The notes beneath the pieces were generated by a model. It worked only from the letters and a program-made list of their open reading frames with translations. It did no database searches and was not told the origin of the DNA. Below, piece by piece: positions 54,508 to 64,000 of a stretch of 64,000 nt of DNA (position 1 is its first letter; each line of letters opens with the position of its first letter). The translations under genes were made by a program, and so were the position numbers. The stretch spans positions 1 through 64,000 of the forward strand of contig JANYDW010000052.1 of NCBI GenBank assembly GCA_025363455.1. The letters run 5' to 3'. The DNA is from Oleiharenicola sp. GTDB lineage: Bacteria; Verrucomicrobiota; Verrucomicrobiia; Opitutales; Opitutaceae.

Positions 54508-55524
54508 ATGAATTCGACCTCTGCTCCGTTCGATCCGCTGAATTATCCCGAACACAGCGTCAGCCGGCTGATGGAGCCGCCGATCGCCGTGTTCCTCCCC
54601 ATGCTCACCGTGGGTGAAGCCACCGAGATCGTCCGCGACCTCGCCGCCAACACCCGGGTGTTCACCTATGGTTACATCGTGGACGCCACCGGCATTTTGG
54701 TCGGTGTCGTCACGATGCGCGACCTGCTGCTGAGTCCGCCGGCCGCGGAGCTGGAAACCATCATGCTGAAAGAGCCCTTTGCGCTGGGCGTGAACGACAC
54801 CATCATCGAGGCCATCCGGTCGACCGTTCAAAAACACTATCCCTCCTACCCCGTGTGCGACGACCGCGGTGTCCTGGTCGGCATCGTGCGCGGTTCGAAA
54901 TTATTCGAAGAACAGGCCATTGAGATCAGCGCGCAAGCTGGCGCCATGGTCGGTGTCGAACGTGAGGAGCGGGCCGCCACTTCCTTCTGGCAATGCCTCA
55001 AGTTCCGGCACCCGTGGCTGCAATTTAATCTGCTGACCGCTTTCGTCGCCGCCGGCGTCGTCGGCGTGTTCGAGGGCACCATCGAGAAAATTGTCGTGCT
55101 GGCCGTCTTCCTGCCCGTGCTGGCCGGCCAGTCGGGCAACACCGGCTGCCAGGCGCTCGCCGTTTCGCTCCGTAGCCTGACGCTGGGAGACCTGAAGCCG
55201 GGGACGGAGAAGCGCCAGTTCATGAAGGAAGCCGCGCTGGGTCTCGCCAACGGCGCGCTGGTCGGTATCACCGCAGGCATTGGCATGTATTTCTATGCCG
55301 TCTGGCAGCATGTCGGCCAGTCCCCCCTCAAGCTGGCCACGATCGTGTTTTTCGCCATGACCACCAGTTGCTTTCTCAGCGGGATCGCCGGGGTCATGAT
55401 ACCGGTGACCCTCAAGAAGCTGGGGGCCGACCCCGCCACGGCCTCGAGTATCTTCCTCACCACCGCCACCGATGTGACCAGCATGGGGTTCTTCCTCGGC
55501 ATCGCCACCATCTGGCTGATGTGA
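54508..55524 (+). CDS. MgtE-like divalent cation transporter (CBS pair + integral domain, no obvious MgtE_N)
   Basis: Two CBS motifs; VFLPVLAGQSGNTGCQALAVSLRSL; C-terminal TMs. Confidence 0.87.
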   Translation: MNSTSAPFDPLNYPEHSVSRLMEPPIAVFLPMLTVGEATEIVRDLAANTRVFTYGYIVDATGILVGVVTMRDLLLSPPAAELETIMLKEPFALGVNDTIIEAIRSTVQKHYPSYPVCDDRGVLVGIVRGSKLFEEQAIEISAQAGAMVGVEREERAATSFWQCLKFRHPWLQFNLLTAFVAAGVVGVFEGTIEKIVVLAVFLPVLAGQSGNTGCQALAVSLRSLTLGDLKPGTEKRQFMKEAALGLANGALVGITAGIGMYFYAVWQHVGQSPLKLATIVFFAMTTSCFLSGIAGVMIPVTLKKLGADPATASSIFLTTATDVTSMGFFLGIATIWLM

Positions 55525-55739
55525 CCCGCCTTCGTCCGCAGTTGCGGACTACGGCGCGGCAAGGACGCGGCGGCGGGCGGAAACCTGAAATTCCTGGAAA
55601 ACACCAAGCTGTCTAGAAATGCACTTTGCTGTTTGGCTCCTTTGTGTTCATTCCGACCGGAATTAAGCGTTCACTGTTGTGTCATAAGGCTCCGCGCCTA
55701 GTCTCCTGTCTGTCCTCTGACTTCCGCTCTCCGTCCCCC

Positions 55740-56780
<1,041 letters not shown>

Positions 56781-56792
56781 GGCCCCGATCTG

Positions 56793-56885
56793 TGAACCAC
56801 TAATTCACACTAAGTGGACACTAATCCGAGCGCCTTCCTGTCTGATCAGAAAATTAGTGAGTCATTAGTGTGGATTAGTGGTTAA
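56793..56885. repeat. Inverted repeat ('gaaccactaattcacactaa' family)
   Basis: gaaccactaattcacactaagtggacactaat / attagtgagtcattagtgtggattagtggtta. Confidence 0.75.
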
Positions 56886-56895
56886 CCCTGTTTTC

Positions 56896-58086
56896 ATGAA
56901 TCCAAATTTCACCGTCCACCTCAAGCAGACCCTCGCCGAGATTGACTCGGCCGGCCTCTACAAGCGCGAGCGCGTCATCACCACGCACCAGACCGCGCAC
57001 ATCGCCGTGGCCTCGGGTCAAAAGGTTTTGAACCTCTGCGCGAACAACTACCTCGGCCTCGCCGACCATCCCGAGCTCATCGCCGCCGCCCACGCCGCTC
57101 TCGATCGCTGGGGCTACGGTCTGGCCTCGGTCCGCTTCATCTGCGGCACGCAACAGATCCACAAGGACCTCGAGGCGGCGATCGCCCGCTTCCTCGGTAC
57201 CGACGACGCCCTGCTCTACTCTTCCTGCTTCGACGCCAACGGCGGTCTCTTCGAAACCCTGCTCGGCGCTGAAGACGCTGTCATCTCCGACGAGTTGAAC
57301 CACGCCTCGATCATCGACGGTGTTCGACTGTGCAAAGCGCAACGCTACCGCTACAAGAATAATGACCTCGCCGACCTCGAGGCCCGGTTAAAGGAAGCGG
57401 ACGCCGCCAACGCCCGGTTCAAGCTGATCGCCACCGACGGCGTGTTCTCGATGGATGGCACTATCGCCAACCTGAAGGGCATCTGCGACCTCGCCGACAA
57501 ATATGGCGCGCTCGTCATGGTGGATGACAGTCACGCCGTGGGATTCATGGGGGCGACCGGTCGCGGATCGCATGAACATTACGGCGTCATGGGTCGCGTG
57601 GATATTTTCACCGGCACGTTGGGCAAGGCGCTCGGTGGCGCGAGCGGCGGTTACACCTCGGGACGCCAGGAGATCATCGACCTGCTTCGGCAACGTTCCC
57701 GGCCCTACCTGTTCTCCAACACCATTCCACCGGCCATTGCCGGGGCTACCCTCAAATGCCTGGAGCTGCTCACCGTCTCGCCGGCGCTCCGCGACAAGCT
57801 TCAGGCCAACACCCGCTTCTACCGTGATGGCCTGGTGAAGGCCGGACTTACCATCAAACCAGGCGCACACCCCATCGTACCGATCATGCTGGGTGACGCC
57901 CAACTGGCCCAAAAGGTCTCGGCCCGCCTGCTGGAGAAGGGCATTTTCGCCATCGGCTTCTTTTTCCCCGTGGTGGCCCAGGGCCAGGCCCGCATCCGCA
58001 CGCAAGTGTCTGCCGCCCACAGCCGGGAAGACCTGGCGTTTGCGATTGAGAAATTTGCCGAAGTGAAACAGGAATTCAGTTTCTGA
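56896..58086 (+). CDS. kbl: Glycine C-acetyltransferase (2-amino-3-ketobutyrate CoA ligase)
   Basis: [57 protein letters not shown]. Confidence 0.95.
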   Translation: MNPNFTVHLKQTLAEIDSAGLYKRERVITTHQTAHIAVASGQKVLNLCANNYLGLADHPELIAAAHAALDRWGYGLASVRFICGTQQIHKDLEAAIARFLGTDDALLYSSCFDANGGLFETLLGAEDAVISDELNHASIIDGVRLCKAQRYRYKNNDLADLEARLKEADAANARFKLIATDGVFSMDGTIANLKGICDLADKYGALVMVDDSHAVGFMGATGRGSHEHYGVMGRVDIFTGTLGKALGGASGGYTSGRQEIIDLLRQRSRPYLFSNTIPPAIAGATLKCLELLTVSPALRDKLQANTRFYRDGLVKAGLTIKPGAHPIVPIMLGDAQLAQKVSARLLEKGIFAIGFFFPVVAQGQARIRTQVSAAHSREDLAFAIEKFAEVKQEFSF

Positions 58087-58490
58087 TGCCCTCGCCCGCC
58101 CAACTCCGGAAGCTCAAGACCTTGGCCAAGGCGGCGGCCGGTCACGCCTACGCCCCCTACTCCAGATTCCGGGTCGGCGCCGCGGTGCTCACCGAGTCCG
58201 GCAAGATTTTCTCCGGGTGCAACGTGGAGAACGCCTCGTATGGCCTGTGCAATTGTGCCGAACGCACCGCCATATTCAGCGCGGTGGCTGCAGGCGAAAA
58301 AAAGCTCAAGTGTGTCGCTGTCTACACACCCACCAAGACCGCCACCGCACCCTGCGGGGCATGCCGGCAGGTCATCTTCGAGTTCGGTCCGACCGTGCGC
58401 GTTGTCTCCAATTGCGACAGTCGCGACCAGATTGACGGCTCCATCCGTTCTCTGCTGCCGGCGGCCTTTGGTCCGGATGATCTGAAATAA
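58086..58490 (+). CDS. cdd: Cytidine deaminase
   Basis: AYAPYSRFRVGAAVLTESGKIFSGCNVENASYGLCNCAERTAIF; APCGACRQVIFEF. Confidence 0.95.
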   Translation: MPSPAQLRKLKTLAKAAAGHAYAPYSRFRVGAAVLTESGKIFSGCNVENASYGLCNCAERTAIFSAVAAGEKKLKCVAVYTPTKTATAPCGACRQVIFEFGPTVRVVSNCDSRDQIDGSIRSLLPAAFGPDDLK

Positions 58491-58567
58491 ATTTCCTGCA
58501 GGGTCGCGGCTTGCCGGCGGACCGAGGCCCGGCGACCAGCGCCGGCCCTACCAAACGGAATAAGTTC

Positions 58568-59365
58568 CTACAACGAATCGGTGAACTTCCTTAGCTCCTC
58601 CCAATAGTGAGGACCGGTGAAATTGGCCAGGCCGGTATGCGGACCGCCTGCCACAAAAAGGGAGGTTTTCCGCGACGTGATCGCCTCGTAAATCTTAACG
58701 CCATGCCAGAACGGGACCGTGCCATCCGCCGTGCCATGGATTACCATGATGGGACAGCGTAGTTGGGGCACCTTGGACAGATTCACGAACTTATCCCAAG
58801 GAAAGAGCGGAATGCGCGTCAGGGTCCGATACACGCTGACATACACGCCTTGCAGCACAAGGCCCGCCACCGGCTGATGCAAAGCCAGTTCGACCGCCGG
58901 CCCACTACCGAGGGAATAGCCAAAGATGATGATCCGGTCAGCCGGCACCCCTAGCTTGGTGCGCAGATAGTCGTAGGCCAGCTGGGTGTCGGCGCAGAGG
59001 TTGGCCTCATTTGGACTGCCTTCGCTGCGTCCGTATCCCCGATAATCGATCGCGAAAACCGCGTAACCCGCTGTCACGAAGCTGGGGATGTATTCCCCGA
59101 GGCCGCCGAGTTGCTCGTAGTTGCCGTGCAGGTAGAGTACCGTGTACTTCGCCTGCGGATTCGTCCAGTGTCGGGCGGCAATTTTCGCCCCGTCGGGTGC
59201 GGTCAGCTGCAGGTAGTCTGCGCCCAGCTGGTAGGTCACCGGTGGCCGGGGAAACATCAAGCCCAGCGACAGGAAGTGGGCCCCAACGGCCAGCAGAAGG
59301 TAGATCGCCGCCAGCAATGCCACGAGGCGGCCTAGACTGAAAAGAAGGTCGGGCATTTTTGTCAT
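58568..59365 (-). CDS. Alpha/beta hydrolase, membrane-anchored
   Basis: N-terminal TM; VLYLHGNYEQLGGL; FGYSLGSGPAVELA; PIMVIHGTADGTVPFWHG. Confidence 0.88.
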   Translation of the reverse strand: MTKMPDLLFSLGRLVALLAAIYLLLAVGAHFLSLGLMFPRPPVTYQLGADYLQLTAPDGAKIAARHWTNPQAKYTVLYLHGNYEQLGGLGEYIPSFVTAGYAVFAIDYRGYGRSEGSPNEANLCADTQLAYDYLRTKLGVPADRIIIFGYSLGSGPAVELALHQPVAGLVLQGVYVSVYRTLTRIPLFPWDKFVNLSKVPQLRCPIMVIHGTADGTVPFWHGVKIYEAITSRKTSLFVAGGPHTGLANFTGPHYWEELRKFTDSL

Positions 59366-59458
59366 GTCATCCTGTATAGGGCGGAGAATCCATCATGAAC
59401 TACGATTTGGTTCTCATGTTGGATTCCGGCGGCAGGCAGAATGAGCCGCGGGGAATAT

Positions 59459-60772
59459 CTAGTCGCCCGAGAGTGAATCCCGGACCGCCGCGATCACCTG
59501 GTTCTTCGGCACCTCATGCTCGGTGCGATCGGTCAAATTGCGGACCTTGACAATGCCCTTGGCCAGCTCATCCCCGCCATAAATGAGCGCCAGTTTCGCG
59601 CCCGATTCAGACGCCGCCTTGAACTGCTTGCCGAAAGCCAGCTCCCTGAATGGATACTCGGCCTTGAAACCGGCGGCGCGCAGCGCATGGATGTCGGCAA
59701 AGGCCGCCTTCCGCTCTGCCTCGCCACCGATGACGACGTAGACATCCGGCGCCGTCACGTGGGCTGGCGCCAGTCCGCGCTGCTCGAGCAGCAGGCCGGT
59801 TGTTACATCACCGATGGCAAAGCCCACGGCGGGCAGGTCCGGGCCGCCGAGTTTCTTCACGAGGTCATTGTAGCGTCCGCCACCGGCCAAAGCCCGCAGG
59901 TCACCCTTGCGGTCAAAGGCCTCGAACACAAAACCGGTGTAGTAGGCCAGGCCGCGAACGACGGCCAGATCAACACAAACGAAATCGCCCAGGCCCATCG
60001 CTGCCAGACCGGCGAGCACCTTACGCCAGTCGGTGAGGCGAGCGGACAGTTTGTCGGACTTGAATGGTGCGAGAGTGGCCTCCAATTCGGCGAGACCCTT
60101 GACCTTCAGGAAAGCCAGCACCTTGTCCTTCTGGTCTGCCGGCAGAGCCCCGTGAGCCTCAGCATAGCCCTTGAAAGCATCGTCACCCATTTTCTCAAAA
60201 CGATCGACCGCCGTGAGCAGGGCTCGTGATTGCTCCTCATTAAAGCCCAGAGCCTCAAGATAAAAGAACCACAGGTCGCGATCGCTCAGCCGCACATAGA
60301 AGTCATCCTTGGTCAGGCCAAAGCCCGCGAGGCATTGTACGAGCAGGGCGATCAACTCGATCTCGGCCTCCGGTCCGGCTTCGCCAAAGATATCGGCGTT
60401 GAACTGGTGGAAAGCTCTCAGCCGGCCTTTTTGCGCGCGCTCGTAACGGTAAAACTCCGCGATGCTGAACCACTTGATCGGACGCTTGAGCGCGCCGGCC
60501 TTGGCGCCGACCATCCGGCAGACTGTCGGGGTCATCTCGGGCCGGAGTGACACCTCGCGGTCTCCCTTGTCCTTGAAGCTGAAGAGCTGTGCCTCGATCT
60601 CGTCGCCCGACTTGGTCTTGTAGAGCTCGAGCGGCTCCAGAACCGGCGCATCATACTCCTGAAAGCCGAAAGCGGAGGCAGTCTGCCGCCAGACGCGGAA
60701 AATGTGCTGACGCCGGGAAAAATCCTCGGGGTAGAAATCCCGGAAGCCGGGAAGCGACTGAAAACCGGCCAT
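59459..60772 (-). CDS. hisS: Histidine-tRNA ligase
   Basis: LPGFRDFYPEDFSRRQHIF; SLRPEMTPTVCRMV; GLAYYTGFVFEAFD; AGGGRYNDLVKKLG. Confidence 0.95.
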   Translation of the reverse strand: MAGFQSLPGFRDFYPEDFSRRQHIFRVWRQTASAFGFQEYDAPVLEPLELYKTKSGDEIEAQLFSFKDKGDREVSLRPEMTPTVCRMVGAKAGALKRPIKWFSIAEFYRYERAQKGRLRAFHQFNADIFGEAGPEAEIELIALLVQCLAGFGLTKDDFYVRLSDRDLWFFYLEALGFNEEQSRALLTAVDRFEKMGDDAFKGYAEAHGALPADQKDKVLAFLKVKGLAELEATLAPFKSDKLSARLTDWRKVLAGLAAMGLGDFVCVDLAVVRGLAYYTGFVFEAFDRKGDLRALAGGGRYNDLVKKLGGPDLPAVGFAIGDVTTGLLLEQRGLAPAHVTAPDVYVVIGGEAERKAAFADIHALRAAGFKAEYPFRELAFGKQFKAASESGAKLALIYGGDELAKGIVKVRNLTDRTEHEVPKNQVIAAVRDSLSGD

Positions 60773-60795
60773 GCCTCGCTGCGACTAGCGCGCGC

Positions 60796-61134
60796 TCAGG
60801 CCGTGGCCGGAGGCGGCGGATTGCTGCGCAATTTCTCGAGGCTGAGTTGCTTGATCTTCTGCTTGAGAATCTTGCCCGACTTAAACTTGACGACAGCCCG
60901 CTCGGGAATAACGACCTCGGTCTCTGGCTTGTTCGGGTTGCGGCCGACCCGGGCCTTGCGCACCTGGACCTCGAGGACACCGAAGTTGCGTAACTCGACG
61001 TTCCGGCCTGCAGCCAGCGCATCCATCACGATATCAAGTGTCATCTGGACCGTATCTTGGATTTGTTTCTGCGGAAACCCGGTCTTCTCGTAGATTTCCA
61101 GCACGATCTCGCGTTTGGTCAGGTTGGTCGACAT
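60796..61134 (-). CDS. HU/IHF-family DNA-binding protein
   Basis: NLTKREIVLEIYEKTGFPQKQIQDTVQMTLDIVMDALAAGRNVELRNFGVLEVQVRKARVGRNPNKPE. Confidence 0.93.
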   Translation of the reverse strand: MSTNLTKREIVLEIYEKTGFPQKQIQDTVQMTLDIVMDALAAGRNVELRNFGVLEVQVRKARVGRNPNKPETEVVIPERAVVKFKSGKILKQKIKQLSLEKLRSNPPPPATA

Positions 61135-61241
61135 GGCTTGGCGGGGGTTAAAATTTAAACCGTGGAAGTTTCAGGCACAAATAATTCACTACCCAGTGCT
61201 TGCGTCAACCGCAAAGCCGCACAAAGGCTACCTCCCTTCCC

Positions 61242-61937
61242 ATGCCTGATCCAAAGGCAGTAAACAGCTTGTTCGCCCGGATTGCGGGGCGATATGACCT
61301 CGCCAACCACCTTTTGAGTGGAGGAGTGGATTTCTGTTGGCGGCAACGGCTGGTTCGAGCGGTCCATGATGCGCATCCGGCCGACATTCTCGATCTGGCC
61401 ACTGGCAGTGGCGACGTCGCCTTTGCCCTGGCCGATGGCCTCCCTGCCCAAGTCGTTGTGACCGGCATGGATTTTTGCCAACCCATGCTCGACGAGGCAG
61501 TTAAGAAGCGTTCTGCCAACCAACGTTGGAGTGAAATCGAGTTCAAACAAGGTGACGGCATGGCCCTGCCCGTGCCCGACAAGAGTTTCGACGCGATCAC
61601 CATTTCGTTTGGCCTGCGCAACATGGCTGACCGGCACAAATCGTTATGCGAAATGCGCCGGGTGCTTCGGCCCGGCGGACGACTCTTCGTGCTGGAGTTC
61701 TCACAGCCTTATTTCTGGTTCCGGCCTTTTTACTACGCCTACCTGAAATTCCTCCTGCCGGCTATCGCCAGTCTGGTGACAGGCGACCGGTCCGCCTACG
61801 AATATCTCTGCGGCTCGATCGAACTCTTTCCCGGCCGGCAGGCGATGGCCGAGGAAATCCGCCAGGCTGGTTTCACTTCGGTCCGTGCGACATCAATGAC
61901 TTTTGGCATCGTGGCTTTGCACGAGGCGCAGGCATAG
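61242..61937 (+). CDS. ubiE: Demethylmenaquinone/ubiquinone methyltransferase UbiE/MenG
   Basis: FARIAGRYDLANHLLSGGVDFCWRQRLVR; LDLATGSGDVAFAL; ITISFGLRNMADR. Confidence 0.93.
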   Translation: MPDPKAVNSLFARIAGRYDLANHLLSGGVDFCWRQRLVRAVHDAHPADILDLATGSGDVAFALADGLPAQVVVTGMDFCQPMLDEAVKKRSANQRWSEIEFKQGDGMALPVPDKSFDAITISFGLRNMADRHKSLCEMRRVLRPGGRLFVLEFSQPYFWFRPFYYAYLKFLLPAIASLVTGDRSAYEYLCGSIELFPGRQAMAEEIRQAGFTSVRATSMTFGIVALHEAQA

Positions 61938-62003
61938 GATCGGCTCGACTGCAGGGTGGGATCACTGTCCCACGTTAATGTCTCGGAAAAAAACGCTCCG
62001 CTC

Positions 62004-62321
62004 TCAATTGAACGACTTGCCGCAACCGCAGGTGCTCTGAGCATTGGGGTTCCTGATCTCAAAGCCTTTGCCCTGCAAGCCATCGTCAAAATCGATACTG
62101 GTTCCTGTGAGGTAGGCCAGGCTCGTCTGATCCACCAGCACCTGCACCCCCTCGGTCTCAAAGGTTTGATCGTCGGCCTTGGGCAGATCAAAGGACATGC
62201 CGTATTGAAATCCTGAGCAGCCGCCATCCTCGATCAGGACCCGCAGCCGTTTCTGGGCATCGCCTTGCGCGGCATGCATGGACTGCACCTGACGGGCGGC
62301 GCGGGCGGTAAGCGTGATCAT
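62004..62321 (-). CDS. HesB/IscA/ErpA-type iron-sulfur cluster insertion protein
   Basis: [21 protein letters not shown]-terminal STCGCGKSF. Confidence 0.93.
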   Translation of the reverse strand: MITLTARAARQVQSMHAAQGDAQKRLRVLIEDGGCSGFQYGMSFDLPKADDQTFETEGVQVLVDQTSLAYLTGTSIDFDDGLQGKGFEIRNPNAQSTCGCGKSFN

Positions 62322-62453
62322 AGGCGAAACCTACGTCCGTACCCCCCACTGTCAACCCACCCAAACAGGCATAAATCAAGCTTGAAGCAGGAAGCGTGCA
62401 AATATCCCCGCAGAGTTCTTGCCACAACCCAAGCTCGCCGTTTTTCTGCAGTC

Positions 62454-63443
62454 GTGGCTACGTCCTCCTTAAAACATATTTCCAACGAACTCGAATATGA
62501 GCTGACCCGCAAGCTCGCGGAAGGTGGCATGGGGCTGGTCTACGAAGCCGTCCAGAAGGGCTCGGGCAATTTCCGCAAGACCGTCGCCATCAAACTTATT
62601 CGGGAGGAGTATTCCAGCATCCCGGAGTTCCAGAAAAACTTCATCGGCGAAGCCCGCCTGGTGGCCGACCTGATCCACACCAACATTGTCCAGACCTACC
62701 ATCTGGGCCAGATCGGCGGGCAGTATTTCATGACCATGGAGTTTGTCAGCGGCGTGAACCTCGAGCAGTTCATCGAGCGTCATGCCGAGCTCGGCAAACA
62801 GGTCCCCATCGACATGGCGGTCTTCATCGCCTCCCGGGTCTGCCGCGGCCTCAGTTACGCCCATACCAAACGCGACCGCGATGGCCGGCTGCTCGGCATC
62901 GTACACCGGGACGTCAACCCCAAGAACGTCATGCTGGCCATCGAGGGCGACGTGAAGCTCACGGACTTCGGCATCGCGAAAGCCCTCGATCTGATGTACA
63001 ATGAGGAAGGCAAGGTGATTCCCGGCAAGGACGAGTATCTCTCCACCGAGGGTGCCAGCTACGCCGTCACCGACGGCCGCTCTGATCTGTTCTCCCTGGG
63101 CATCGTGCTTACCGAGATCCTGCTTGGGCGAAACATTTTCCGGGGCGCCACGCGCCTGGATTCCCGCCGCAACATCCTCACGATGCCGCTGCCCAAGTTC
63201 CATACCCTGCGCGCCGACGTCGATCCCAAGCTCGAGACCATCCTGGACAAGGCCCTCCAACGCGACCGGGACCAGCGCTACCAGTCGGCCTACGAGATGT
63301 TGACCGATCTCGAACTTTACCTTTACAGCGATCGCTACGGTCCCACCAACGAGAAACTGGCCGTCTACCTGGCCGAAATCTTTCCTCCCGGCAACCTGGG
63401 CCCCAATCCGTCGCTCCCGACCACATTCCAGGCGCGCGTGTAA
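62454..63443 (+). CDS. Serine/threonine protein kinase
   Basis: [42 protein letters not shown]. Probable GTG start at 62454. Confidence 0.9.
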   Translation: MATSSLKHISNELEYELTRKLAEGGMGLVYEAVQKGSGNFRKTVAIKLIREEYSSIPEFQKNFIGEARLVADLIHTNIVQTYHLGQIGGQYFMTMEFVSGVNLEQFIERHAELGKQVPIDMAVFIASRVCRGLSYAHTKRDRDGRLLGIVHRDVNPKNVMLAIEGDVKLTDFGIAKALDLMYNEEGKVIPGKDEYLSTEGASYAVTDGRSDLFSLGIVLTEILLGRNIFRGATRLDSRRNILTMPLPKFHTLRADVDPKLETILDKALQRDRDQRYQSAYEMLTDLELYLYSDRYGPTNEKLAVYLAEIFPPGNLGPNPSLPTTFQARV

Positions 63444-63464
63444 GCGGGTTGTCTCCTCCTTCGC

Positions 63465-64000
63465 ATGAGCGGCCCAGGACTCAACCAGAGTTTCCAACAG
63501 CGGCAGACGCAACAGCTCATGCTGGCGCCGCAGATGCGGCAGTCGCTCAAGATCCTCCAGGTCGCCGCCCTGGATCTCCGTGCCACCATCCAGGAAGAAT
63601 TGCAGGCCAATCCCACCTTGGAAGAGATGCCCATGGATGACGTCAGTCTCGAGAAATCCGCCACCAGCGGCGATGAAAAGTCCGGCCATGACAGCGACGA
63701 TCCACGCGAGGAGATGAATTTCGACAACAAGGATCGCCAGATGCTCGAACGCATCGGGCAGGACTGGCGGGACCATATGTCCGACACCGGCGGGGTGCGC
63801 CAGACCACCGGTGAGGAGGACGAGCGCCGCCAGCACTTCTATGACTCGCTCACCACCGAGACCTCCCTGCAACAGCACCTGATGCAGCAGGCAGAGGTGG
63901 CGGAATGCCTGCCGCCCGTCCTGGAGGCACTGCGCTACCTCATCGGTAGCCTGGATGACCGCGGCTACCTGACCGCCACCCTGCCCGACCTCGCCCTGCT
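63465..64000 (+). CDS. rpoN: RNA polymerase sigma-54 factor, N-terminal part (runs off window)
   Basis: Manual translation: MSGPGLNQSFQQRQTQQLMLAPQMRQSLKILQVAALDLRATIQEELQANPTLEE... LRYLIGSLDDRGYLTATLPDLALL; open at the window end. Confidence 0.92.
   Translation, partial: MSGPGLNQSFQQRQTQQLMLAPQMRQSLKILQVAALDLRATIQEELQANPTLEEMPMDDVSLEKSATSGDEKSGHDSDDPREEMNFDNKDRQMLERIGQDWRDHMSDTGGVRQTTGEEDERRQHFYDSLTTETSLQQHLMQQAEVAECLPPVLEALRYLIGSLDDRGYLTATLPDLAL

Noticed and set aside
62469-63878. 469-aa minus-strand ORF opposite the kinase and rpoN
   Set aside because: Antisense shadow; the plus strand encodes a kinase and sigma-54.

Overview
This is a GC-rich bacterial chromosomal window. Gene content and style suggest Verrucomicrobia, Opitutaceae-like; that is inference only, since there is no rRNA in the window. 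Most of it is ordinary chromosome: rsmB-like, parA-like, rnc, mfd, a parvulin PPIase, radC, cls-like, a desaturase, thrC, lysC, plsY, serA, an OYE, a prolyl oligopeptidase, dgt, ogt, an AlkA-like glycosylase, an mgtE-like gene, tdh/kbl/cdd, hisS, an HU/IHF-type gene, ubiE/menG, an ErpA/IscA-type gene, a Ser/Thr kinase, and the 5' part of rpoN, which runs off the right edge and is missing from the ORF track. Two tRNAs are present: Cys-GCA on the minus strand and Tyr-GTA on the plus strand. Accessory content includes a CE1 esterase next to a GH54-like arabinofuranosidase with unusual C-terminal modules, a VKOR/DsbA-like fusion, an Mrr-type endonuclease, two type II toxin-antitoxin modules, and a two-gene nucleotidyltransferase cassette behind a 26-bp palindrome. 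The most unusual signal is a dense population of several families of palindromic elements. (1) They nest inside one another and fill whole stop-to-start intergenic gaps. (2) Their outer arms are quasi-periodic and end just upstream of start codons. (3) At least three copies appear to sit in frame inside conserved housekeeping genes (rsmB-like once, mfd twice). All calls come from reading the sequence and ORF translations; no database search was run.
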